From Fibrobacter sp. UBA4309 (lineage in GTDB: Bacteria > Fibrobacterota > Fibrobacteria > Fibrobacterales > Fibrobacteraceae): a stretch of 64,000 bases of DNA. Of the stretch, positions 33,531 to 42,483 are shown in pieces. Position numbers and translations under genes: made by a program. Positions within the stretch are counted from its first letter, which is position 1. The number at the start of each line of letters is the position of its first letter. Below the pieces are notes generated by a model. That model was not told the DNA's origin. It worked only from the letters and a program-made list of their open reading frames with translations, and searched no databases. Location: contig NZ_DGUN01000044.1 in NCBI RefSeq assembly GCF_002395745.1, forward strand, positions 1 through 64,000, given 5' to 3'.

Positions 33531-34699
33531 TCTTCGGTCCTCACAAAATCAAATCCACTAAACGTACGGGCTGCGGAACTTTCGCACCCGCTCATATATG
33601 GTTCGACAATCTTCTTCCCGGTACCCGACTTGGAAATATTCAGGAGTATTCCAACGAAGAGTCCGGAGAAAATCAGGTTCGTCCCGCCAAAGCTCAAGAA
33701 GGGCAACGGCTGGCCCGTTGTCGGGAAAAGGCCGGTGCAGACGCAGACATGCACCAAGAAATTCAAGAACAGCGACGTCGTCAACGCAACCGCCATGTAC
33801 TTCCCGAAACGCGTAGAAGAATGGCGAGCAATTTCGAACCCTTGGTAGAAAAGGCATCCAAAAAGGGCCAGGATGAGGAACGTACCGACAAAGCCCATCT
33901 CTTCGCCGATGACCGCATACACGACATCCTTGTGGGCCTCGGGCAAATACCCCAGCTTCTGCATGCCCATGCCGATTCCAGTGCCGAAAACACCGCCATT
34001 GCCGAGAGCTTCCAGGGCCCTTTCGCCCTGCATGGCCGAAATCTGGTTCGCATTCGGGTCAAAGAAGGCCGCGATGCGCTTTGACGTATGGGACTTTATC
34101 AAAAGCACAATTACACCCAGCAGGGCTCCGCCACCGAGAACAGGCATCAGGTACTTGAGTCTCGCCCCGGCGACCAGGAGGACAACGAAAGTTATTCCGG
34201 CAAACAGGATCAACATGGAGAAGTTCGGCTGCAGCGCCAGCAAGAGCGCCGAGATGGCGAACGGGACCCCGGGCTGCACGACGCTGCACTTCAAGGTCCT
34301 TATTTCTGTTCCGGCTTCGGACAGCTTTGTCGCCACCATAGTGATGAGGCCAAGTTTCAGGATTTCGGAAGGCTGGATGCCCCAAATCCAGCGGCTCGCG
34401 CCCTTCACGTCGCCACCGGCGACAATGGCAGCAAGCGTCAGCACGCAACCGATAATGAAAATCACGCGGGCGCCCTTTTTCCAAACGGCGTAATCCACCT
34501 TCGACGCGACAAACATGGCAGCCAAGGCCACCACCACCTTCCAGCAATGAGCCTTCAGGTAGTGTTCCGGAGTGAGTCCAAGCTTAAGCGCATGCGTTGT
34601 CGAGGCGGTGTAGACAACTACACAACCCAGGCACATCAACACGAGTGTCGACAGCATAAGCAGCTTGTTCACGCCATATGTCTTGACAGAATCGTTCAT
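33527..34699 (-). CDS. ftsW: Peptidoglycan glycosyltransferase FtsW
   Basis: A SEDS-family polytopic membrane protein (about ten helices, 390 residues) that polymerises lipid II at the septum with FtsI. Signature segments include HYLKAHCWKVVVALAAMFVASKVDY, GASRWIWGIQPSEILKLGLI and the C-terminal TTGQPLPFLSFGGTNLIFSGLFVGILLNISK. It starts only 6 bases after the murF stop, the place where mraY and murD usually stand. The next gene, murG, overlaps its stop. Confidence 0.96.
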   Translation of the reverse strand: MNDSVKTYGVNKLLMLSTLVLMCLGCVVVYTASTTHALKLGLTPEHYLKAHCWKVVVALAAMFVASKVDYAVWKKGARVIFIIGCVLTLAAIVAGGDVKGASRWIWGIQPSEILKLGLITMVATKLSEAGTEIRTLKCSVVQPGVPFAISALLLALQPNFSMLILFAGITFVVLLVAGARLKYLMPVLGGGALLGVIVLLIKSHTSKRIAAFFDPNANQISAMQGERALEALGNGGVFGTGIGMGMQKLGYLPEAHKDVVYAVIGEEMGFVGTFLILALFGCLFYQGFEIARHSSTRFGKYMAVALTTSLFLNFLVHVCVCTGLFPTTGQPLPFLSFGGTNLIFSGLFVGILLNISKSGTGKKIVEPYMSGCESSAARTFSGFDFVRTEE

Positions 34700-34705
34700 C
34701 TACCT

Positions 34706-36094
34706 CTATGCCCTAAAAACAGGGGTCAACTTAACCAAAGCATCTACGATGCGTTCCATTTTCATCCCGCGGCTACCCTTGACCAACAGGACATCGCCTT
34801 CGGCCACGGTTCCCTGCAAGAATTCGATAATTTCGTCTACAGAATCAAAGTGGAACACAGCCTTCATCCCATGCGAACGGGCGCCCTTGACATAGTTGCG
34901 GGCATCCTTGCCCACCGTCAGGAGCAGGTCAAAACCGTTTTCGGGAACGGCGGCGCCAATCTGCGAATGAAGATTCGCGCTGTCCTTACCGAGTTCCAGC
35001 ATATCGCCCAGAATGGCGATGCGCTTGCCCGTGGCCTTCATGTTCCCGATAGTCTGCAGAGCCATCTTCGTAGAAGACGGGTTCGCATTGTAGCAGTCAG
35101 AAACAATCTTGAAGCCGTTGGCCTTCTTGAATTCCATGCGCATGTTCGTCGCACGGTAGTTCATGAGGGCCTTCGCAATGTTCGTCATCGAAATTCCGAA
35201 AGTCTTGCCCACGGCAATGGCGGCCAGGGCGTCGTAAAGGTTGTGCGTTCCCGGGACATTCAAGACGATATGCGTACGGCCGATATAGAAATCGGCGCAG
35301 GAATCATCGTTCCACACGAGCTTTTCGGGGCGGACAACGCCACGGCCGATACCGAACGTGAGCACCTTGACATTGCGGGTCGACTTCACCTTGCAAAGAC
35401 GGGAATCGTCGGCATTCAAAATCAGCACGCCGCCCTTCTTGAGCCCATCGCGGATAGTAATCTTTTCGCGGAACACTCCGTCCAGATCGCCAAGGCGTTC
35501 CAGGTGGCTGGCGCCGATATTGGTAATCACGGCGACATCCGGCTCCGTCGCCAAGGAAAGCGGGCGGATTTCGTCGGGACCGCTCGTACCCATTTCCACG
35601 ACAGCGGCTTCGTGCGAATGCTTCAGCTGGAACAGCGTCATCGGGACGCCGATATGGTTGTTGAAGTTACCCTGCGTAGCATGGGTGCTGAACTTCATGG
35701 AAAGGACAGCCTTCGTCATTTCCTTCGTGGTGGTCTTGCCGTTGCTTCCGGTAATCGCGACCTTCTTCAGCTTGAAGCGGCGCTGATATGCCTTGGCGAG
35801 CTTGAGCAGCGCTTTCGTAGTATCGTCTACGGGCGCATACATGGTAAAAGTGTTCTGTTCAACGGCTTCCTGATTTACAACGCTCATCAGCGCACCATCC
35901 TTTTCCATTTGGTTGACAAACTGGTGGGCGTCAAACTTCACGCCCTTTATAGGCCAGAACACCACGCCCTTGGCCTTTTCTCTTGAATCCATGCAAATAA
36001 CAGCCTTGCGCTTGAGCGTACGTGCCGGGACGCCCACGGCGGACGTCTCCAGGCTCTCGAGCATTTCGGCGATTGTCATGTCTAATTTCAGCAT
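34706..36094 (-). CDS. murF: UDP-MurNAc-tripeptide:D-Ala-D-Ala ligase MurF
   Basis: MurF adds D-Ala-D-Ala to the UDP-MurNAc-tripeptide. The P-loop KKVAITGSNGKTTTKEM, the KFSTHATQGNFNNHIGVPMTLFQL segment and the C-terminal DCYNANPSSTKMALQTI are Mur-ligase signatures specific for MurF. The length of 462 residues is normal. Its start lies within the last bases of murE. It is directly followed by ftsW, without mraY or murD. Confidence 0.96.
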   Translation of the reverse strand: MLKLDMTIAEMLESLETSAVGVPARTLKRKAVICMDSREKAKGVVFWPIKGVKFDAHQFVNQMEKDGALMSVVNQEAVEQNTFTMYAPVDDTTKALLKLAKAYQRRFKLKKVAITGSNGKTTTKEMTKAVLSMKFSTHATQGNFNNHIGVPMTLFQLKHSHEAAVVEMGTSGPDEIRPLSLATEPDVAVITNIGASHLERLGDLDGVFREKITIRDGLKKGGVLILNADDSRLCKVKSTRNVKVLTFGIGRGVVRPEKLVWNDDSCADFYIGRTHIVLNVPGTHNLYDALAAIAVGKTFGISMTNIAKALMNYRATNMRMEFKKANGFKIVSDCYNANPSSTKMALQTIGNMKATGKRIAILGDMLELGKDSANLHSQIGAAVPENGFDLLLTVGKDARNYVKGARSHGMKAVFHFDSVDEIIEFLQGTVAEGDVLLVKGSRGMKMERIVDALVKLTPVFRA

Positions 36095-37506
36095 TTCTCC
36101 ATTGCCTTCACCGCTTCTTCGCGGTCGTCAAAATGATGTTTCGTCTTGCCGACGATCTGGTAATCTTCGTGGCCCTTGCCGGCAATCACCAGCCAGTCCC
36201 CATCCTCGAGTGCAGCGCAAGCCTTCGCGATGGCTTCGGCACGGTCTTCGATTACCTCGAACTTTTTCGAAGTCATCCCGGCACGGACATCGTTGATGAT
36301 ATCCGTCGGATTTTCGGTACGCGGATTATCGGACGTGAGCCAGGCCTTGTCGGCAATCTGCTCCACGGCATGGCCCATGATGGGGCGCTTCGTCTTGTCG
36401 CGGTCGCCACCGCAGCCGAACACGCACGAAAGCGTACCGCGGCAAAGGCTGCGGGCCGTATGCAAAACGCGTTCCAGGGCATCGGGCGTATGGGCGTAAT
36501 CGACAATCACATGCTTGCCGTTCTTGCTCCAGACCTTTTCGAAGCGGCCCGGCACGCGGACGCTAGCCAAGGCGGCGCGCATGGAAAGTTCCGGAATGCC
36601 GACAGCGTTTGCCCAGGCAAGCACCAGCAACACGTTATCCACGTTAAAATCGCCACAGAGGGGCGTTTCGAATTTTTCCGTCGCAATCATCGGGAGCAAG
36701 ATTTCGAGGCCGTCCTCGGAGCTAACGATGTCGCCTTCCGGCTTCACGAAAGCCTTCGCCTTGCCCAGGCGAGACACGGCCACCTTCTTGCAAGAAATCC
36801 CGTCGTACAGCTTTTCGCCATAGGCGTCGTCGATATTGATTACGGCGACACCGTCTTCGGCGAGGTATTTCGTAAACAGGAGCTTTTTCGCCTCGAAATA
36901 GTTTTCCATCGTCTTGTGGTAATCGAGGTGGTCCTGCGTCAAGTTGCTGAACAGGCCGCTCCTGAAACGGATGCCCGCCACGCGGCCCTGATGCAACGAA
37001 TGGCTAGAAGCTTCCATCACCAGGTCGGTGCAGCCCGCGGCTACGGCCTTCGCGGCAAAGGCGAACAAATCCAGAAGACCCGGAGTCGTGAGGGTCGCCT
37101 GCACGGAGCTCTCGCCAATCTTGTTCTTGATGGTACCGAGAAGCGCCGTCTTCTTGCCGGCGGATTCGAGCATCGCATTCATCAGGAACGCACTCGTCGT
37201 CTTGCCGTTCGTCCCGGTAACCGCATGGCAACGGATTTTTGCAAACGGATCCTTGTAGAAAATCTTTGCCGCTTCGAGGCGCGCCACCTTCACGTCGGCC
37301 ACCTGAATCCACTTGGAAGCCAGGCCTTCCGGGGCAGGGACCTCTCCCACCACGGCGACAGCGCCCGCCGCGATTGCGTTCTTGGCAAAGTCCTCGTAGC
37401 CGTCGGACGGTATCGAGAAGAAAAGATTCCCCGGCTTTACCCTGCGAGAATCATCGCAAAGTCCCGTCACAGCGAGTTTCTGCATCAGTCCTTCCGAAAT
37501 CATCAA
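36088..37506 (-). CDS. murE: UDP-MurNAc-L-Ala-D-Glu:diaminopimelate ligase MurE
   Basis: MurE adds the third residue of the stem peptide. Motifs are CHAVTGTNGKTTSAFLMNAM (P-loop), DLVMEASSHSLHQGRVAGIRF and TSDNPRTENP; the DNPR motif indicates specificity for meso-diaminopimelate, consistent with a Gram-negative wall. The length of 472 residues is normal. It overlaps ftsI (ATGA-like) and murF, so the three are coupled. Confidence 0.96.
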   Translation of the reverse strand: MMISEGLMQKLAVTGLCDDSRRVKPGNLFFSIPSDGYEDFAKNAIAAGAVAVVGEVPAPEGLASKWIQVADVKVARLEAAKIFYKDPFAKIRCHAVTGTNGKTTSAFLMNAMLESAGKKTALLGTIKNKIGESSVQATLTTPGLLDLFAFAAKAVAAGCTDLVMEASSHSLHQGRVAGIRFRSGLFSNLTQDHLDYHKTMENYFEAKKLLFTKYLAEDGVAVINIDDAYGEKLYDGISCKKVAVSRLGKAKAFVKPEGDIVSSEDGLEILLPMIATEKFETPLCGDFNVDNVLLVLAWANAVGIPELSMRAALASVRVPGRFEKVWSKNGKHVIVDYAHTPDALERVLHTARSLCRGTLSCVFGCGGDRDKTKRPIMGHAVEQIADKAWLTSDNPRTENPTDIINDVRAGMTSKKFEVIEDRAEAIAKACAALEDGDWLVIAGKGHEDYQIVGKTKHHFDDREEAVKAMEKC

Positions 37507-39395
37507 CCTCTCTCCTTAAGCGTCAGCTTGCAAGTCATTCCCTTGCGGATAGCCTCATCGGCTCTCGGGGTCTGCGACGCTACACGGCCCTTGCCTTCAT
37601 ACTCCACGTTCATGCGGATGCTTCCCATAACTTCGAGAGCATCCTTCAGCGAAAGTCCCTTCAAGTTCGGCATTTTCGTCGCCACCGTCACGCCGAGCGT
37701 CAACACGGTACCGACAGAATCCATCATGTCCGACCGCTGCGAAATCACGCGGTCCCCTTCGCCGTCGAACGAAATCGCACAACCCTTGTCGGCAGCAATC
37801 TTTTCTGCAGCCGCCATCGTCATGCCCATAAAGTCGATATCGCACGGGGAGTTCGGGCTGACCTGCGCCAGGTTGTGGCTCACCGGAGAAAGCGACGGAT
37901 GGTAATAGATGCCTTCCATGATACGGCGGAATATCGGGCCCGCCGTAAGGCCACCCACGTGCTTGCTCTGCGGATCATCCACCAGCACGAGGCACACGTA
38001 GCGGGAATCTTCGACCGGGGCAAGGCCGATAAACGAAGCCACCTGGTGGTCGCGATCGTATTTGCCCGTTTCCTGGTTGTACTTCTCGGCCGTTCCGGTC
38101 TTGCCGCCGAACACGACATCCGTAAGCTTCTTGGAGGCCACCCTCTTCGCCGTACCGCTGTTCACCACGCGGTTCAGCATCGAACGGATCTTGGCCGCAG
38201 TCTGTTCGCTTACCACACGGCGCACTTCCACCGGCTCCCGCTTCTCGACCAGGTTGCCGTTCGCGTCGCGCCATTCCTTCACGATCAGCGGTTCCATCAG
38301 CTTGCCGCCATTGGCGATAGCCGCATACGCCATCACCATCTGGATAGGCGTCACCATCACCGCATGGCCAAAGCCCATCGTCTTGAGGTCACTTCCGCTG
38401 TTTTCGGCAAGGGAATGCGGATCTTTCAGCGCACCGGATTCTTCACCGTAGAACGAGTCAGACGTTTTCATGCCGAATCCGAAATGGCTGGCCGTCTGGT
38501 AAAGTTTCTGCGCACCCACTTCCGAAGCAATCTTCGCAAACACGATATTGGACGACTGCACCATCGCCTCGCTCATGTTCATGTCGCCGTATTCGTGCGT
38601 ATCGCAAATCGGATTCGTCCTCGAGTTCCATTTCCAGCACTTGCCTTCGTTCGGGAACACGCGATTCGTATCGACCGCGCCGCTTTCGAGGGCCGCAGCG
38701 GCGGTAATCACCTTGAACGTGGAACCCGGTTCGTAAGCCATAGCCACAATTTCGTTCTTGGACATGCGTCCGATTCCCTGCGTCTTGGAATTCGGATCGA
38801 ACGTCGGGTAGCTCGCCATAGCCAGGATTTCGCCCGTATACGGATCGACGACAACCGCACTCGCGCTCTTCGCGCTAAATTCGATGACGCCGTCCTTCAG
38901 GGACTTTTCCACGATTTCCTGCATGTTCTTGTCAATCGTGAGCACCAGGTTCTTGCCCGGTTCCGCCTCGGCCACATTTTCGCTGCGGCTGTAAATTTCA
39001 CGATGGCGCACGTCTTGCACGCTCACGCGGAACCCCTCCACGCCCGTGAGGCGGGAATCGAACACGCGTTCGATACCCATGTTGCCGTGACCATTGAAAT
39101 CGAGCTTTCCGACAATCTGGCTCGCCAGCTTGCCCTGCAAGAAAATGCGGCTGTAATCGAGTACCTTGTTTGCCGTATCGCGCAGGTTGTCGGCAAGGAC
39201 GACCCCGTTGCGGTCCATAATCTGGCCACGTTCGGCATAGACGTTCCTGGAACGGACGACCATGTCCTTGGTCTTGGACTGGTACGTCTTCTGGTTCAAT
39301 ACCTGGATGCTGAATGTCTGGAGCATGAGAACGCCGACGATACTCATGACAATCCACTTGATAAAGGCAAGAGGCTCCAGCCTGAACTTATTCAT
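37503..39395 (-). CDS. ftsI: Septal transpeptidase FtsI/PBP3 with C-terminal PASTA domain
   Basis: A class B penicillin-binding protein: one N-terminal membrane helix (WIVMSIVGVLMLQTFSIQVL, about residues 14-33), a dimerisation/pedestal domain, and the transpeptidase domain with YEPGSTFKV (nucleophile Ser and Lys), MVQSSNIVF (SxN) and FGGKTGTAEKY (KTG). A single C-terminal PASTA-like domain (about residues 570-628, MPNLKGLSLKDALEVMG) follows, as in SpoVD and some other FtsI proteins but not in E. coli. It acts with FtsW, encoded three genes downstream. Confidence 0.95.
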   Translation of the reverse strand: MNKFRLEPLAFIKWIVMSIVGVLMLQTFSIQVLNQKTYQSKTKDMVVRSRNVYAERGQIMDRNGVVLADNLRDTANKVLDYSRIFLQGKLASQIVGKLDFNGHGNMGIERVFDSRLTGVEGFRVSVQDVRHREIYSRSENVAEAEPGKNLVLTIDKNMQEIVEKSLKDGVIEFSAKSASAVVVDPYTGEILAMASYPTFDPNSKTQGIGRMSKNEIVAMAYEPGSTFKVITAAAALESGAVDTNRVFPNEGKCWKWNSRTNPICDTHEYGDMNMSEAMVQSSNIVFAKIASEVGAQKLYQTASHFGFGMKTSDSFYGEESGALKDPHSLAENSGSDLKTMGFGHAVMVTPIQMVMAYAAIANGGKLMEPLIVKEWRDANGNLVEKREPVEVRRVVSEQTAAKIRSMLNRVVNSGTAKRVASKKLTDVVFGGKTGTAEKYNQETGKYDRDHQVASFIGLAPVEDSRYVCLVLVDDPQSKHVGGLTAGPIFRRIMEGIYYHPSLSPVSHNLAQVSPNSPCDIDFMGMTMAAAEKIAADKGCAISFDGEGDRVISQRSDMMDSVGTVLTLGVTVATKMPNLKGLSLKDALEVMGSIRMNVEYEGKGRVASQTPRADEAIRKGMTCKLTLKERG

Positions 39396-39702
39396 TCCGC
39401 CCCCCTTGCAACATCACCTTGACGGGGACCGTATTCAAATCCAGTTCGGCCTGTTCGGCAAATTCACTCAAGTTTTCCAGAGAAGAAAGTTGGTTAATCT
39501 TGAGTTCGAGCAGAAGGGCGTCGCGCTGCAAGAAGGTAACCTCTTGCGCAAGCTTGTGCTGCGTTTCGAACAAGCTATTCAGGCGGTTCTGCAGATAAAG
39601 CGGCAGCATAAAGAACATGACCATGAGCAGGAGCACGACAAAGACAATCTTGATGATTGACCGGTTGCTGGTGGGTACACGTAATTTCTCGGTAGCGCTC
39701 AT
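39388..39702 (-). CDS. ftsL: FtsL-like bitopic division protein
   Basis: A 104-residue protein with a short cytoplasmic part, one membrane helix (IIKIVFVVLLLMVMFFMLPLYL, about residues 18-39) and a coiled-coil stretch (LNSLFETQHKLAQEVTFLQRDALLLELKINQLSSLENLSEFAEQ). Position between rsmH and ftsI and this topology match FtsL, which recruits FtsI/FtsW with FtsB and FtsQ. Sequence identity in this family is always low, so the call rests on topology and place. It overlaps both neighbours. Confidence 0.85.
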   Translation of the reverse strand: MSATEKLRVPTSNRSIIKIVFVVLLLMVMFFMLPLYLQNRLNSLFETQHKLAQEVTFLQRDALLLELKINQLSSLENLSEFAEQAELDLNTVPVKVMLQGGRNE

Positions 39703-40655
39703 ACTCTCTCGTATACCCTCAGTTTCGCAGAGCGCGCCCTGCTGTTCTTCGCAATTTCTTCGTCCGAAGGCAGAATCGGCTTGCGGTTCACCTTCTTAAG
39801 GCGCTGGTGATTGCCGCCGCACGTGCATACCGGCATATGGTCCGGGCAAATGCATGCCTTCTCGAATTCGGCAGCCGTCTGCTTGACGCAGCGGTCTTCC
39901 ACCGAATGGTAGCTCATGACAACCAGGCGGCCACCCACCTTGAGGCAGTCTACAGCGGCACGCATGCTGTCTTCAATTTCTTTCAGTTCGCCGTTCACTT
40001 CCATGCGGACCGCCTGGAACACGCGAGCGAGGAGCCCGTTTATTTCGCGGCGTTTGTCGGGGAACACCGCTTCTACAGCGGCCTGCACGTCAGACGGCAA
40101 AATTTCGCGGCCTTCTTCTTTTATAGCGGCAGCCATTTCGACCAAGCGGGTCGCCAACTTGAAGGCGCGATCCATGTCCGCGTTCTTGCGGAGCGCTTCG
40201 GCCAGGTCATCGGCACTAACCGACATGAGCCACTGCTGTGCAGAAACGCCTTCGCGACGGTCCATGCGCAAGTCCAGCGGGTTGTTGCCGACAAAGGTAA
40301 AGCCGCGGGAACGGTCATCTACCTGGTGGCTGCTGATGCCAAGATCGTAAAGGATTCCGTCCAAAGTAGCGGGGGCGATTTCATTTTTCAGTTCACCGAA
40401 ACGCACCGGATGGACAATGAACTTTGGCTTGGTTCCGGCCAGGCGTCTCGTTGCGTAGGCGACAGCTTCTTCGTCGCGGTCAAACGCATGGAGCGTTCCC
40501 GATTCACTTAATTTGTTTGCAATCGCACAGGAATGTCCGCCACCGCCCAGGGTGCAATCGGCGTAGGTCCCGTCCGCCTTGATATTCAAGCCATCAAGGC
40601 ATTCGGCAAGCATTACCGGATCGTGATAGAAGGCTAGGGCATCAACGGTCGACAT
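39699..40655 (-). CDS. rsmH: 16S rRNA (cytosine-1402-N4)-methyltransferase RsmH
   Basis: RsmH (MraW) methylates C1402 in the 16S rRNA P-site. The start FYHDPVMLAECLDGLNIKADGTYADCTLGGGGHSCAIA includes the SAM-binding motif, and LDGILYDLGISSHQVDDRSRGFTF is a family signature. The C-terminus GGRLVVMSYHSVEDRCVKQ is also typical. I chose the ATG at 40655 (MSTVDALAF) because GGAGG lies 6 bases before it; a longer frame to 40676 is possible. The start overlaps the mraZ end by 14 bases. Confidence 0.95.
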   Translation of the reverse strand: MSTVDALAFYHDPVMLAECLDGLNIKADGTYADCTLGGGGHSCAIANKLSESGTLHAFDRDEEAVAYATRRLAGTKPKFIVHPVRFGELKNEIAPATLDGILYDLGISSHQVDDRSRGFTFVGNNPLDLRMDRREGVSAQQWLMSVSADDLAEALRKNADMDRAFKLATRLVEMAAAIKEEGREILPSDVQAAVEAVFPDKRREINGLLARVFQAVRMEVNGELKEIEDSMRAAVDCLKVGGRLVVMSYHSVEDRCVKQTAAEFEKACICPDHMPVCTCGGNHQRLKKVNRKPILPSDEEIAKNSRARSAKLRVYERV

Positions 40656-41118
40656 CAAGACCCTCCGTCGAGCCAATCTTGTAGAACATATCGTCGAACG
40701 ACTTCAGATCCTCTTCGGACTTCTTGCTGTACTTAGCATTGTAGCGTTCGGGGTTCCACAATTCCAGAGACCTCCCACGGCCGGCGGCATATATCACCTC
40801 GGTCGTAAGGCCCGCATGCTCCAATAATTCCCTGGGGAGCAAGATACGGTTCTGGCCATCCATTTCAACAGGAGTGGCATCAAGTTGGTTCCGGAATATT
40901 TCGGCTTTCTGGCGGTCTTTAAACGCGTCGATTTCGGCCATGAATTTTTCGAATTCCGATAGGACATACAACCGGAGGGTGTGGTTCGGGCCACAGGTGA
41001 CCACAAACTCGCCCCCTTCGGTAGGCCCGAGCTGGCGGCGGAATTCCCTGGGGAAGGAAGACCTTCCCTTTCCGTCGATAGCCGTCTGGGCTTTACCTAT
41101 GAAAAACGATAGACTCAT
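40642..41118 (-). CDS. mraZ: Transcriptional regulator MraZ
   Basis: MraZ is a ring-forming DNA-binding protein that represses the dcw promoter. Two SpoVT/AbrB-like repeats are present: AQTAIDGKGRSSFPREFRRQL and PVEMDGQNRILLPRELLEHAGLTTEVIYAAGRGRSLELWNPERY. I chose the ATG at 41118 (MSLSFFIGK), giving 158 residues; the frame upstream is not conserved. It is the first gene of the dcw cluster, and likely MraZ-binding boxes sit inside its own promoter. Confidence 0.96.
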   Translation of the reverse strand: MSLSFFIGKAQTAIDGKGRSSFPREFRRQLGPTEGGEFVVTCGPNHTLRLYVLSEFEKFMAEIDAFKDRQKAEIFRNQLDATPVEMDGQNRILLPRELLEHAGLTTEVIYAAGRGRSLELWNPERYNAKYSKKSEEDLKSFDDMFYKIGSTEGLDVDR

Positions 41119-41165
41119 TTTTTCCTTTTTGACACAACTTGCCACAACACTTATAACACGTGGTA

Positions 41166-41194
41166 AATCTACCTACTTTTACCCACTTTTGCAA
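41166..41194 (-). promoter_or_regulatory. mraZ (dcw) promoter with MraZ-type boxes
   Basis: On the minus strand TTGCAA (41189-41194), a 17-base spacer and TAGATT (41166-41171). The spacer holds GTGGG (41182-41186) and GTAGG (41172-41176) separated by exactly five bases, matching the GTGGG-N5-repeat bound by MraZ in other bacteria. This implies autoregulation of the whole cluster. Confidence 0.65.
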
Positions 41195-41255
41195 TAGAAG
41201 ACATCGAAAAAACTTACAAAATCATACCAGAGGTGCCGGTCCAACCTCACTTTAC

Positions 41256-41269
41256 TGCACAAAAGTGCA
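41256..41269. promoter_or_regulatory. Short inverted repeat upstream of lrgA
   Basis: TGCAC AAAA GTGCA, a perfect 5-bp inverted repeat with a 4-base spacer, lies about 100 bases before the lrgA start. It could be an operator or a weak hairpin; the sequence shows nothing more. Confidence 0.3.
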
Positions 41270-41371
41270 TTTGTCGCAACGAGAGTCGACTTGTATTTTT
41301 TCTTTCTTGCCTATGCGGCAAAGAATTTTTTGACTATCTTGACCTTGTTTTTTACGAAGGCCAACCCTATA

Positions 41372-41746
41372 ATGAGAATTTTCCGCCAGCTCACCATCAT
41401 CTTTGCCATCTGCGTCGCGGGAGAAATCCTCCACCGCATCGTAGGCATCCCCCTTCCCGGGAACATCATCGGCATGGTATTGCTCCTGATCCTTCTCTGC
41501 ACGAAGCTCGTCAAGCCGCAGCAGATCGCCGAGGTATCGAACTTTTTCCTTTCGCACCTGGCATTTTTCTTTCTCCCGCCGAGCATCGCCATCATGGCTG
41601 TCGGCGACGATATCCTGGGCCGCTGGCCGCTACTGCTTTTCTTGTGCATCTCGTTCACGCTCGTAACGATCGCCTTCACCGGATGGGCGACGCAATTCCT
41701 TATCCGGAGACAGGAACGCAGGGAATCCCGGGGGAGCGAACCATGA
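41372..41746 (+). CDS. lrgA: LrgA/CidA-family holin-like membrane protein
   Basis: A 124-residue membrane protein with about four helices. RIFRQLTIIFAICVAGEILHRIVGIPLPGNIIGMVLLLILLC is the family signature, where PLPGNIIGMVLL forms the second helix. LrgA/CidA proteins act with LrgB/CidB in holin-like permeability, autolysis control and export of metabolites such as pyruvate or glycolate. I chose the ATG at 41372; a frame open further upstream adds poorly conserved sequence. Its stop overlaps the lrgB start (ATGA). Confidence 0.92.
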   Translation: MRIFRQLTIIFAICVAGEILHRIVGIPLPGNIIGMVLLLILLCTKLVKPQQIAEVSNFFLSHLAFFFLPPSIAIMAVGDDILGRWPLLLFLCISFTLVTIAFTGWATQFLIRRQERRESRGSEP

Positions 41747-42432
41747 ACGCCATTATAAACTCCCCGCTGTTCGGGATACTCCTTTCGCTCGCCGCATTCG
41801 AAATCGGCACCGTCATCAGCAAGAAATGGAGGCATACCCTGCTGAACCCGCTGCTAATCGCCAACGTGCTTATCGTCGGGTTCCTGCTCACCACCGGAAT
41901 CAGCCTCGAAAGCTACAACGTGGGCGGCAACTATATCGCCGTAATGCTCTCACCCGCGACCGTCGTACTCGCCATCCCGCTGTACAGGCAGATTTCCAGC
42001 CTGAAAAAATACTGGAAGCCCATTCTCGCCGGCATCCTTACCGGGAGCCTCACCTCCATCGCATGTGTTCTCTTTTTCGGCAAGCTCCTGAACCTCGGCG
42101 ACACGCTCACGCGTTCGCTATTGCCAAAATCCATCACCATCCCCATGGGCAGCGTCGTTTCTGAACAGATTGGCGGGATCCCCTCCGTCACCATCATCGC
42201 CATCACGATTACGGGAATTACGGGAGCCGTCGCGGCCCCCGCCATCTGCAAGCTTTGCCGCATCAAGCACAGCGTGGCCCAGGGCGTCGCCATCGGCACG
42301 GCAAGCCACGCGCTCGGCACTTCCAGGGCCATGGAAATCGGCGAAGTCCAGGGCGCCATGAGCAGCCTTTCCATAGGTCTCGCCGGACTTTTCACCGCCA
42401 TCGTGGCACCGATTATCCTTTCGGCACTATAA
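41743..42432 (+). CDS. lrgB: LrgB/CidB-family membrane protein
   Basis: A 229-residue polytopic protein. NSPLFGILLSLAAFEIGTVI at the start and LLPKSITIPMGSVVSEQIGGIPSVTIIAITITGITGAV and GVAIGTASHALGTSRAMEIGEVQGAMSSLSIGLAGLFTAIVAP are diagnostic of LrgB, including the KSITxP and HALGT motifs. It is translationally coupled to lrgA. It ends convergently with the FISUMP gene at 42484. Confidence 0.93.
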   Translation: MNAIINSPLFGILLSLAAFEIGTVISKKWRHTLLNPLLIANVLIVGFLLTTGISLESYNVGGNYIAVMLSPATVVLAIPLYRQISSLKKYWKPILAGILTGSLTSIACVLFFGKLLNLGDTLTRSLLPKSITIPMGSVVSEQIGGIPSVTIIAITITGITGAVAAPAICKLCRIKHSVAQGVAIGTASHALGTSRAMEIGEVQGAMSSLSIGLAGLFTAIVAPIILSAL

Positions 42433-42437
42433 CAGAA

Positions 42438-42462
42438 AAGGCGGACCGCAAGGGCCCGCCTT
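42438..42462. terminator. Terminator between lrgB and the convergent FISUMP gene
   Basis: A 7-bp stem (42438-42444 and 42456-42462), extended by two further pairs after a mismatch, lies between two convergent genes. The minus-strand side is followed by TTTTC, so it best serves the FISUMP gene. Confidence 0.55.
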
Positions 42463-42483
42463 CAACATCAACAAAAACCAGTC

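Noticed and set aside
34088..35986. 632-codon plus-strand frame opposite ftsW/murF
   Set aside because: Antisense shadow of two well-recognised genes, no domain.
41233..41742. Long N-terminal extension of lrgB
   Set aside because: The extension is lrgA in another frame; the ATG at 41743 overlaps the lrgA stop and starts the family sequence.
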